Shown one piece after another: positions 17,998-25,081 of a stretch of 39,633 nucleotides of DNA; the first letter of the stretch is position 1; each line of letters starts with the position of its first letter. This stretch comes from Cytophagales bacterium. GTDB lineage: Bacteria > Bacteroidota > Bacteroidia > Cytophagales > Microscillaceae. A program made the translations under genes and the position numbers. The notes under the pieces were generated by a model that was not told the DNA's origin, did no database searches, and worked only from the letters and a program-made list of their open reading frames with translations. The DNA is taken from the NCBI GenBank assembly GCA_004293905.1, contig RDZE01000036.1, positions 1 through 39,633 on the forward strand, read 5' to 3'.

Positions 17998-18249
17998 ATG
18001 ACATTAGTAAACGAACCCATACATAGAATAGAAACCAAGAAAAAATTTTGCTGGTTCCGAAAAACAGGTATCAAATACATTGACTATAAAGACCCTAATT
18101 TCCTCCTAAAATTTGTCAATGACCAAGGAAAAATACTCCCCAGAAGACTCACAGGAACAAGCCAAAAATACCAACGCCGCGTAACACAAGCCGTAAAACG
18201 CGCAAGACACTTAGGTTTATTGCCTTATGTAACAGACTCCCTAAAATAA
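17998..18249 (+). CDS. rpsR: 30S ribosomal protein S18
   Basis: The 83-residue protein shows the S18 pattern: [20 protein letters not shown], then [19 protein letters not shown] and a terminal [14 protein letters not shown]. It forms a heterodimer with S6, whose gene lies just upstream. The gene for L9 (rplI), which often completes this operon, is missing: a terminator follows at once and an unrelated gene comes next. Confidence 0.97.
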   Translation: MTLVNEPIHRIETKKKFCWFRKTGIKYIDYKDPNFLLKFVNDQGKILPRRLTGTSQKYQRRVTQAVKRARHLGLLPYVTDSLK

Positions 18250-18278
18250 GTCTATTCAAATAATATAGAACACCACAG

Positions 18279-18307
18279 AAGCCTAAGTTTTTCTTAGGCT
18301 TTTTTTG
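18279..18307 (+). terminator. Rho-independent terminator of rpsF-rpsR
   Basis: AAGCCTAAG (18279-18287) pairs perfectly with CTTAGGCTT (18293-18301) around a 5-base T loop, followed by a T-tract. The end of the T-tract doubles as the -33 TTG of the next promoter. Confidence 0.9.
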
Positions 18308-18336
18308 TCTATATTTCTACAAATTTCGTACATTTG
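18305..18336 (+). promoter_or_regulatory. Promoter of the MORN-caspase gene
   Basis: TTG at 18305-18307 and TACATTTG at 18329-18336 with a 21-base spacer fit the consensus. The leader to the ATG at 18378 is about 35 bases. Confidence 0.7.
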
Positions 18337-18377
18337 TATAAATTAATATAAAAACATTCAAAACTCGAAATATTAAT

Positions 18378-20420
18378 ATGAAATTTTTACGCTCATTCGG
18401 ATTGTATGTTATTTTTACCATAGCAACAATCTCTCTACTAAAAGCGCAATGTACCTCTGGAGATTGCGAAAACGGCTTTGGTACTTATCTCTTTAGCAAC
18501 GGCGATAAGTACGTAGGGCAATGGAAAAACGGACTACGACACGGGCAAGGCACCTATACTTGGAGCATGAGCGGCGATTATGCAGGCGATGTCTATGTAG
18601 GGCAATTTGCCAATGACAAAAGAAATGGCTTCGGAACTTATACCTATGCCGATGGAACACTCTACACAGGGCAATGGGTGAACGGAGAAGAACACGGACA
18701 AGGCACGATGACTTGGCCTAGTGGTAGCACCTACACAGGAAACTTTGACGAAGGCTACAGAACGGGAAAAGGAACTTACGTTTGGGGAAGAAAAACACAG
18801 TGGGCTGGCGATAGATATGAGGGAGATTTCCTTAAAAACAAAAGACACGGATATGGCACTTACACTTATTCTAGTGGAAAAATAGAAAAAGGCTATTTCG
18901 AAAACGATACCTACATGGGGCAACTTGACCACCAAACAGGCTGTATATCAGGAGATTGTGAAAATGGCTTTGGTACCTATGTATTCAATAATGGCGACAA
19001 ATATGTAGGACAATGGCTCAATGGCGAACGCCACGGACAAGGTACTTATACTTGGAGCAATGACGGCGATTACGCAGGTGATAGCTATACAGGTGATTTC
19101 AAAAACAACAAAAGAAGCGGCGTAGGAACTTATAGCTACGGCGATGGTACCAAATATGTAGGACAATGGTTAGACGGTAAAATACAAGGAAAAGGAAAAA
19201 TGACTTGGGTCAGTGGAAGCTCGTATGAAGGCGACTTCGTAAACGACGAAAGAGAAGGAAATGGTACATATATCTGGGGCGCAAGCACTGACAATGCGGG
19301 TGATAAATATGTAGGACAATGGAAGGCAGGCAACAGAACAGGGAGAGGTACTTATACCTATGCCAGCGGTACTATCAACGATGGTATTTTCGAAAACAAC
19401 GAATATATAGGTCCTGCACAAGCCTCACAAGCCTCCGTAAGTTGGAAACAACCCGAACTACTCAATACTACCATTGCCACTAACTCATATACAATAAAGG
19501 CTTGTATTAATTCAACAAGCAACGTGCAAAGTGCGCAAGTATTTGTAAACGGTGTATTACAACAAAATACCAGAGGATTTGATGTGGTTGCGGCTGACAA
19601 TTGTACCAATACTTTAGAAAGAACAATTACCCTCAATCAAGGTAAAAATGAAATAAAAATCGTAATTACCAATGGTGGCGGTGTAGCCACTTCTGAAATC
19701 AGAAACATCACTTATACACCTGCCAACGCCACCGCAACAACCGTATCCAACGAAAAAAGATATGCATTAGTGATTGGAAATGCCAATTATGACCAAGCAC
19801 CTCTCAAAAACCCTGTTAATGATGCCAACTCCGTAGCCACTGCACTCAAAAGCAAAGGTTTTGACGTAGTAGTATTGACCAACCTTAGCAAAGATGGCAT
19901 GATAAAAGCCATTCGTGAGTTTGGCACACGCCTTCAAAATGGTGGCGTAGGTTTATTCTACTTCGCAGGGCACGGTATGGAAGTAAATGGGCAAAACTAC
20001 CTCATACCTGTAGGTGCTGATATTCAAAAAGAGCAAGACGTAGAGTTTGAATCAGTATTAGTAGATAGAGTATTGGCTGAAATGGAATACGCACGCAATG
20101 GCATGAATATCGTTATTTTAGATGCCTGCCGCGATAACCCTTTCAAAAGTACAAGAGGGGGAGCTAAAGGATTGGTTACTGTAGATGCGCCCGTAGGTAC
20201 ATTGGTAGCTTATGCCACTGCGCCCGGTTCTGTAGCCGCAGATGGAGAAGGAAGCAATGGGCTTTATACTCAAGAATTACTCAGCGCAATGGAATTGCCT
20301 GGACTTACCGTAGAGCAAATGTTCAAACAAGTACGTATCAATGTACTTCAAAAATCGAACAATGCACAAAAACCTTGGGAAAACTCTTCTATTGTAGGCG
20401 ATTTTTATTTCTCTAAATAA
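18378..20420 (+). CDS. Secreted MORN-repeat protein with a C-terminal caspase-like (C14) peptidase domain
   Basis: The 680-residue protein begins with a signal peptide (about residues 1-23, ending LLKAQ). Residues 25-345 hold two blocks of MORN repeats, each block opening with SGDCENGFGTY and containing about five units of the YVGQWKNGLRHGQGTYTW type. A beta-rich, Ig-like linker follows (about 360-450). The C-terminal domain (about 455-680) is a caspase-like fold. It starts YALVIGNANY, has the catalytic His in FYFAGHGMEVNG (His532) and the catalytic Cys in ILDACRDNPF (Cys584), and ends with a GLYTQELLSAM segment typical of orthocaspases. Both catalytic residues are present, so it could be an active Arg/Lys-type cysteine protease in the periplasm or outside. 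Monocistronic, with its own promoter and terminator. Confidence 0.9.
   Translation: MKFLRSFGLYVIFTIATISLLKAQCTSGDCENGFGTYLFSNGDKYVGQWKNGLRHGQGTYTWSMSGDYAGDVYVGQFANDKRNGFGTYTYADGTLYTGQWVNGEEHGQGTMTWPSGSTYTGNFDEGYRTGKGTYVWGRKTQWAGDRYEGDFLKNKRHGYGTYTYSSGKIEKGYFENDTYMGQLDHQTGCISGDCENGFGTYVFNNGDKYVGQWLNGERHGQGTYTWSNDGDYAGDSYTGDFKNNKRSGVGTYSYGDGTKYVGQWLDGKIQGKGKMTWVSGSSYEGDFVNDEREGNGTYIWGASTDNAGDKYVGQWKAGNRTGRGTYTYASGTINDGIFENNEYIGPAQASQASVSWKQPELLNTTIATNSYTIKACINSTSNVQSAQVFVNGVLQQNTRGFDVVAADNCTNTLERTITLNQGKNEIKIVITNGGGVATSEIRNITYTPANATATTVSNEKRYALVIGNANYDQAPLKNPVNDANSVATALKSKGFDVVVLTNLSKDGMIKAIREFGTRLQNGGVGLFYFAGHGMEVNGQNYLIPVGADIQKEQDVEFESVLVDRVLAEMEYARNGMNIVILDACRDNPFKSTRGGAKGLVTVDAPVGTLVAYATAPGSVAADGEGSNGLYTQELLSAMELPGLTVEQMFKQVRINVLQKSNNAQKPWENSSIVGDFYFSK
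18450..19433 (+). repeat. Internal tandem duplication of a MORN block (about 492 bases per copy)
   Basis: Codon 25 (18450) opens Cys-Thr-SGDCENGFGTY and codon 189 (18942) opens Cys-Ile-SGDCENGFGTY. The order of MORN units after each is the same (GDKYVGQW, GDYAGD, AGD before the fifth unit, then an ENDTYMGQ or ENNEYIGP cap). Copies are 164 codons apart. The DNA has diverged, so the duplication is old. Confidence 0.85.
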
Positions 20421-20440
20421 CCTACTTCAAAAAACACCTA

Positions 20441-20474
20441 AACTGCCTTTGGAATAATCAAAGGCAGTTTTTTT
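20441..20474 (+). terminator. Rho-independent terminator after the MORN-caspase gene
   Basis: AACTGCCTTTG (20441-20451) pairs perfectly over 11 bases with CAAAGGCAGTT (20459-20469) around a 7-base loop, followed by a T-tract. Confidence 0.92.
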
Positions 20475-20500
20475 AAAAAACCTATCCCATATAAAAAGGC

Positions 20501-21454
20501 ATGAACCTATACCAGCAAATACTTGCTATATGGAAAATTTTTCTCAAAAAACTAAAAAGAACACGTTTAGCGGGTTCTTCTCTTTATAAAATACTCAAAA
20601 TTTTTCTTACTGAAGCACTTTGGCGAAAAGATTTGCACCAACAAGCAAGTGCCATCGCATTTAGTTTTACACTCTCTATTTTTCCTGCCATTATAGTCAT
20701 CTTTACACTCTTGCCCTATTTTCAAACACCTCAATTGGGCGAAAAAATTTTACTGCTTCTTGAAGAAGTAATGCCCTATGACCTAAGAATATTTGTACTC
20801 AATGCTATTCGTGAGGTAATAGCAAAACCCCGCGGTGGCTTACTGTCTATTAGTGTTTTATTTGCAGTCTATACAGCTACCTCTGGAGTATTAGAAATGA
20901 TGAATGCATTTAACAACAACTACCAATATGCCGAAAAAAGGAGTTGGCTCTATAAAAGAATATTGGCAACTATATTGGCTATTGTATTTGCTTTTTTGCT
21001 ATTGCTTGCGGTTGTTTTTATTATGGTTGGCGAATTTATTTTAAATCAACTATTGCACAATCATTTTATTGATGCACTTTTCAGCTATTATTTGGTGCTT
21101 GCATTGCGTTATTTTTCAGTATTCATCATTTTTTGGGTTACTATTTCGGCAGTGTATTATATAGCACCCGCAGTGAACAATCATTGGCGTTTTTTTTCAT
21201 CAGGCTCTTTTTTAGCAGCAATACTTATCATTATCAACACTCTCGGTTTTTCTTATTATCTTGCTGAATATGCAAGTTATGACCGCATTTATGGCTCCAT
21301 TGGTACAGTCATTGCACTCATGATATGGCTTTATCTCATTGCTTGGATACTGTTGTTAGGTTTTGAAGTCAATGTAACGCTTGTTACAGCCCAAAAAGAA
21401 GAAATAGAAGAGGAAGAAATTTATTTATACAATCAAATCAATGAAAATATATGA
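20501..21454 (+). CDS. YihY/BrkB-family inner-membrane protein
   Basis: A 317-residue protein with about six membrane helices. After a basic N-terminus comes the family signature WRKDLHQQASAIAFSFTLSI, then FPAIIVIFTLLPYF, the TSGVLEMMNAFNNNY segment and the C-terminal GTVIALMIWLYLIAWILLLG helix. The family was once called ribonuclease BN, which was a mistake; its true role is unknown, with transport or envelope functions proposed. The stop overlaps the start of the next gene by 4 bases, so the two membrane proteins are translationally coupled. Confidence 0.92.
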   Translation: MNLYQQILAIWKIFLKKLKRTRLAGSSLYKILKIFLTEALWRKDLHQQASAIAFSFTLSIFPAIIVIFTLLPYFQTPQLGEKILLLLEEVMPYDLRIFVLNAIREVIAKPRGGLLSISVLFAVYTATSGVLEMMNAFNNNYQYAEKRSWLYKRILATILAIVFAFLLLLAVVFIMVGEFILNQLLHNHFIDALFSYYLVLALRYFSVFIIFWVTISAVYYIAPAVNNHWRFFSSGSFLAAILIIINTLGFSYYLAEYASYDRIYGSIGTVIALMIWLYLIAWILLLGFEVNVTLVTAQKEEIEEEEIYLYNQINENI

Positions 21455-23277
21455 AACTCTTATCTTTAGAAAAACTAATTCAAGAGGCAATCCAAACTGT
21501 TCAGAAGTACCCTTTTGAAATTCTATCGGGTTTGGTAGCCGCTCTCGTAGGCATCATCGCCTTGGAAACAGAACAACAAGACAACATTGCCCTTTTCAAT
21601 CTTGGCAGGTGTGCAGTTTGGGGCATTTCTTTGTTTTTTTGTATTACAATGCTTAGCCGTCGCTTTGAACTCTCTGTATCAAGTAGATATTTGGCATATT
21701 TAGGAGGCTTGCTTTTCCTAATACTCTATTTCTATTTACTACCCCAAGACAGTAGGGTTTTTGGCTTAATCAGCGGATTGCGCTACTTTCTTTGGGTGCT
21801 TTCTACTCATTTATTGGCTTCTTTTGCGTTGTTTGTTTTCGAGAAAAAACAACATCTGAATGCGTTTTGGCAATACAACCAAGCCTTATTTTTACGGTTT
21901 TTAATGTCTTTTCTTTACAGTAGTTTTTTATATATGGGCATCAGTATTGCGCTTGGTTCTATTCAATTGCTCTTCGCGGCTGATATTTCTTGGAAACTCT
22001 ATTTCAGTATTTGGTTTCTTTTGGCAGGCGTATTCAATACTTGGCTTTTTTTAGCAGGTGTGCCCGATGATGTAGATGAGTTGGAAAATACACAACTCTA
22101 TCCTCGCGGACTAAAGATATTTACCCAATATGTACTTTTGCCCTTAGTAACGCTTTATTTGTGCATTTTGTACCTCTATGGGTTTAAAATCTTGCTTGAA
22201 TGGTCGTTGCCAAAAGGATTTGTTACTTATTTAATATTGAATTTTAGTATTGCAGGTATTTTTTCGCTCTTGCTCATTTACCCTATTCGCGAGGAGGAGG
22301 GCAACCGATGGATTAAAATTTATTCTCAAGGCTATTATTTAGCCCTATTACCCCTCACTGTGTTGTTGTTTGTAGCTATTGGAAGGCGCGTGTACGACTA
22401 TGGAATCACCGAAGCCCGATACTTTGTGTTATTATTGGCTTTTTGGCTTTTGGGCATTGCCTTGTATTTTGTCATCAGTAAAACTAAAAATATCAAAGTC
22501 ATTCCTATTTCGCTTTTCCTTATATTTTTCCTAAGTTCTTTCGGACCTTGGGGTGCTTTTGGTTTATCGGAGCAAAGTCAGAAAAATCGCCTCATCAACG
22601 TACTGAACGAGAACGGAATGATTAAAGATGGAAAATTTGTGCCCTCGAAAAAATCACTTGCCCCTGAAGTAAGCGACGAAATCAAGAGTTTGGTAAACTT
22701 TTTTGCCGATAGATATAACTTGGCAACACTGCAACCTTACCTGAACTTTAGCATAGATAGTTTATACCAAAAAGATATGAAAACATTTATGTTGCAATCT
22801 CTTCCTGAAAGTTTGGTATTACAACAAGTAGGAATAACGAACAACTCCGAAAATTTAGCCTCCGAAGCACTCACCGTCAATTTCATGACAAAAGAAAACA
22901 GCAATTTGGTTACTATCTCGGGCTATGACTATGCCTTAGAATATAATTTCTATGGAGGGCAAACAACAGGCACTACTTATGAAAATGGAGATGCCACTTT
23001 TATTGTCCATTTTGTAGCCTCTACCAATGAACTACTCATTAAAAACAAAGAGGAAAAAGTAGTAGCCAAAATCCGAATGAACACACTCATAGAGGAACTA
23101 CAGAAAGAAGAAAATAGAAAAACAGCGATGGCATTGCCTAACGGAAAAATGCAAATTATAGAGGAAAATAACCAATACAAAATAAAACTCCAACTCCGAA
23201 GAGTAGATATTCGCTTTGACAAAAAATCTGCTATCAATAGTTTTGATGGCTATTTACACATCAAAAAAATCAAATAA
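21451..23277 (+). CDS. DUF4153-like polytopic membrane protein
   Basis: A 608-residue protein. The first two thirds contain about ten to twelve hydrophobic helices. The opening (LEKLIQEAIQTVQKYPFEI, then LSGLVAALVGIIALE) and the KIFTQYVLLPLVTLYLCILYLYG region resemble DUF4153 proteins of Bacteroidota. The last third (about 400-608) is soluble and charged, with strand-like repeats, and probably sits outside the membrane. No function is known for the family. It overlaps yihY by 4 bases and precedes cinA by 2 bases, so the three genes form one unit. Confidence 0.8.
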   Translation: MKLLSLEKLIQEAIQTVQKYPFEILSGLVAALVGIIALETEQQDNIALFNLGRCAVWGISLFFCITMLSRRFELSVSSRYLAYLGGLLFLILYFYLLPQDSRVFGLISGLRYFLWVLSTHLLASFALFVFEKKQHLNAFWQYNQALFLRFLMSFLYSSFLYMGISIALGSIQLLFAADISWKLYFSIWFLLAGVFNTWLFLAGVPDDVDELENTQLYPRGLKIFTQYVLLPLVTLYLCILYLYGFKILLEWSLPKGFVTYLILNFSIAGIFSLLLIYPIREEEGNRWIKIYSQGYYLALLPLTVLLFVAIGRRVYDYGITEARYFVLLLAFWLLGIALYFVISKTKNIKVIPISLFLIFFLSSFGPWGAFGLSEQSQKNRLINVLNENGMIKDGKFVPSKKSLAPEVSDEIKSLVNFFADRYNLATLQPYLNFSIDSLYQKDMKTFMLQSLPESLVLQQVGITNNSENLASEALTVNFMTKENSNLVTISGYDYALEYNFYGGQTTGTTYENGDATFIVHFVASTNELLIKNKEEKVVAKIRMNTLIEELQKEENRKTAMALPNGKMQIIEENNQYKIKLQLRRVDIRFDKKSAINSFDGYLHIKKIK

Positions 23278-23279
23278 AA

Positions 23280-24536
23280 ATGGAAGAAAATATTTTAAAA
23301 GCTGAAATTATAGCCATAGGCGACGAGGTACTTTTTGGTCAAATACTCAATAGCAATGCACAATGGCTCAGTGCCGAATTGAGCAAAATAGGTGTTCGGG
23401 TGATGCGCCACACTACCGTAGCCGACCAAGCCGCTGAAATCACCAATGCTGTCGCAGAAGCCGAGAAAAGGGCTTCTATCATTCTCATGACAGGTGGTTT
23501 AGGACCTACAAAAGACGACATCACTAAAAAAACCTTAGCCCAATACTACCAATCGGAGTTAGTAATTGACGAAAATATTTTGGAAGATGTAAGAGCGCAT
23601 TTTGCAAAAAGAGGGCGAGAACTTACAGAAGTAAACATACAACAAGCTGCTTTGCCTACCGCTTGTACACCTTTGCGCAATCTTACGGGCACTGCTGCGG
23701 GTATGTGGTTCGAACGCAACGGAGTAGTCCTAATTTCTATGCCCGGCGTACCCAGCGAGATGAAAGGCATCATGGAAAATTATGGCTTTGCAAAACTCAA
23801 GAGTACCTTTCAAACGCCTGCTATTTACCACAAAACCATTCTTACGATGGGTTTAGGAGAGTCTTTATTGGCAGCACGCATCGCCGATTGGGAAGATGCC
23901 CTGCCACCACATATCAAATTGGCTTATCTGCCCGATTATGCCATTGTCCGCCTACGAATCACGGGCATAGGCAAAGAGATAGAAACCCTACAAAATGAAG
24001 TTGAGCACCAAGCCACCCAACTATTGCCTTTGATAGATGACATCACCTATGGTTTCGAACAAGAAACGTTGGAAGAAATAGTAGGAAAATTACTATTAGA
24101 AGCAGGCAAAACCATTGCTACTGCCGAAAGTTGCACAGGAGGATTTTTGGCGCACTTGCTCACGCGCATGGCAGGGAGTTCGCGCTATTTTCAGGGCAGT
24201 GTGATAGCCTATAGCAACGCTGTGAAGGAAAAAGTGTTGGGCGTGCAAACAAACACATTAGAAACACACGGCGCAGTAAGCGAAGCTACCATCATAGAAA
24301 TGGCTCAAAATGTACGAAAATTACTCCATACTGATATAGGTATAGCCACAAGTGGCATCGCCGGACCTGATGGCGCGCGCCCCGACAAACCTGTAGGCAC
24401 TATTTGGATAGGCTATGCCGATGAGCACCAAACACTTGCTCATAAACTACAACTACCTTATGACCGACAGGGGAATATACGTTTTACGGCTCTGCACTTA
24501 CTCAATTGGGTAAGGAAGATAATGACCTCTGCATAA
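23280..24536 (+). CDS. cinA: CinA-like protein (NMN deamidase / ADP-ribose pyrophosphatase)
   Basis: The 418-residue product has both CinA domains. The N-terminal MoaB-like domain (1-170) shows AEIIAIGDEVLFGQILNSNA, MTGGLGPTKDDITKKTLA and the ISMPGVPSEM segment. The C-terminal domain (about 255-418) shows ATAESCTGGFLAHLLT and TSGIAGPDGARPDKPVGTIW, the catalytic core of nicotinamide-mononucleotide deamidase. The enzyme recycles NMN into NAD synthesis, and in some bacteria also cleaves ADP-ribose. It is the last gene of the yihY unit. Confidence 0.95.
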   Translation: MEENILKAEIIAIGDEVLFGQILNSNAQWLSAELSKIGVRVMRHTTVADQAAEITNAVAEAEKRASIILMTGGLGPTKDDITKKTLAQYYQSELVIDENILEDVRAHFAKRGRELTEVNIQQAALPTACTPLRNLTGTAAGMWFERNGVVLISMPGVPSEMKGIMENYGFAKLKSTFQTPAIYHKTILTMGLGESLLAARIADWEDALPPHIKLAYLPDYAIVRLRITGIGKEIETLQNEVEHQATQLLPLIDDITYGFEQETLEEIVGKLLLEAGKTIATAESCTGGFLAHLLTRMAGSSRYFQGSVIAYSNAVKEKVLGVQTNTLETHGAVSEATIIEMAQNVRKLLHTDIGIATSGIAGPDGARPDKPVGTIWIGYADEHQTLAHKLQLPYDRQGNIRFTALHLLNWVRKIMTSA

Positions 24537-24556
24537 CGAATCTTTTTTATGTATCG

Positions 24557-24594
24557 AAAAAAAACGGGCAGGGAGTCTATCCTATTCCCTGCCC
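24557..24594 (-). terminator. Rho-independent terminator for the minus-strand tRNA-like transcript
   Basis: On the + strand GGGCAGGGA (24566-24574) pairs with TCCCTGCCC (24586-24594), a 9-base GC-rich stem. The adjacent run of A (24557-24564) becomes the U-tract on the minus strand. It directly follows the 3' end of the tRNA-like gene at 24598. Confidence 0.88.
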
Positions 24595-24597
24595 TGT

Positions 24598-24671
24598 TAG
24601 CAATGACTGGACTTGAACCAGTGTCCTAAAGAGCCTCAATCTCCCGCTCTATCCAACTGAGCTACATCGCT
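24598..24671 (-). tRNA. tRNA-like gene, class I cloverleaf with anticodon GAG (reads as Leu)
   Basis: Read on the minus strand from 24671, the acceptor stem AGCGATG pairs with CATTGCT over 7 bases (one G-U). The D-arm is GCTC / GAGC, and the T-arm is ACTGG / CCAGT around TTCAAGT. The anticodon stem GGAGA / TCTTT has two G-U pairs, and its loop TTGAGGC puts GAG at positions 34-36. The variable region is only 5 bases (AGGAC). GAG would be leucine, but bacterial tRNA-Leu has a long variable arm, so identity is doubtful. CCA is not encoded. It could be a working minor tRNA or a decayed copy. Confidence 0.7.
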
Positions 24672-24734
24672 GAGAGATATTCCTCATCAAGTTTTACTCC
24701 CGACAAGGATATTTCTTTTGCCTTTGGTTTTTAC

Positions 24735-24784
24735 TGAAAAAGAAGTCAATTGAGCTCCTTGCTCTGCCACTGAGCTACGACCGC
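24735..24784 (-). other. tRNA 5' half (acceptor strand, D-arm, anticodon stem) without its own 3' half
   Basis: On the minus strand from 24784: GCGGTCG, TA, then a perfect D-arm GCTC-AGTGGCA-GAGC, then A and AGGAG, which would start the anticodon stem. After this the sequence no longer looks like tRNA: no T-arm or acceptor 3' strand follows before the next tRNA-like gene. A local hairpin AGGAG / CTTCT with a 9-base loop is possible. The missing acceptor partner CGACCGC is found upstream on the same strand at 24812-24818. Confidence 0.7.
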
Positions 24785-24807
24785 AGGGAATAATTTACAA
24801 AAAAAAA

Positions 24808-24844
24808 TGGAGCGGTCGAAGGGATTCGAACCCTCGCGCTGGAG
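24808..24844 (-). other. tRNA 3' half (T-arm, acceptor strand, CCA) lying upstream of the matching 5' half
   Basis: On the minus strand from 24844: CTCC, AGCGC, then a T-arm GAGGG-TTCGAAT-CCCTT, then CGACCGC, T and an encoded CCA ending at 24808. No D-arm or 5' acceptor strand precedes it. CGACCGC is fully complementary to GCGGTCG of the downstream 5' half (24778-24784), and CTCC is complementary to GGAG of that half's anticodon stem. The two halves are separated by 23 bases (24785-24807) including a run of nine T. Confidence 0.7.
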
Positions 24845-25008
24845 TAACTTTTCCAATAATATCCAAAAACTGTTCAAACTAACACTGCGAAGCGAAAAAC
24901 TTACGCTGACTTATTTATACTTTTTATGCAGATTTGGGGATTTCTGCAAGGTAACAAATAAGGGTGTAAAGCTATTGTTCAACTAAGACTAAGACTGGCT
25001 TCGTATGA
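24845..25008 (-). other. Non-coding leader of the tRNA-like locus
   Basis: About 164 bases with no plausible protein gene. One short hairpin is visible (TGCAGA 24927-24932 with TCTGCA 24943-24948). The stretch lies between the possible promoter/terminator at 25009-25046 and the tRNA 3' half. I recognise no known RNA family: it lacks the signature motifs of RNase P RNA and SRP RNA, and a tmRNA tag frame was not found. Confidence 0.4.
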
Positions 25009-25046
25009 CAAAAATACAACCTTCTGACAATATATCAAAAGGTTGT
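25009..25046 (-). terminator. Terminator of the blaI-blaR1 unit, overlapping a possible promoter
   Basis: ACAACCTT (25016-25023) pairs with AAGGTTGT (25039-25046). TGA/TCA extends the stem after one mismatch, and on the minus strand the U-rich ATTTTTG follows. This suits a terminator 36 bases after the M56 protein's stop codon. The same bases also read TTG-N19-TATTTTTG on the minus strand (TTG complement at 25036-25038, -7 at 25009-25016), so a promoter for the tRNA-like locus is an alternative or additional role. Confidence 0.65.
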
Positions 25047-25081
25047 ATGGAAAAGTTGTATGAAAAGTTGTTTCTCTTATT

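Noticed and set aside
24735..24844. Group I intron splitting a tRNA
   Set aside because: An intron would leave the 5' half before the 3' half; here the order is reversed, and no intron core of the needed length lies between them.
24598..25016. Permuted tmRNA gene
   Set aside because: The 3' half-before-5' half order fits, but the 5' half has a complete tRNA D-arm, which tmRNA lacks. The usual tmRNA 5' sequence is missing, and I found no tag frame ending in an ALAA-like sequence.
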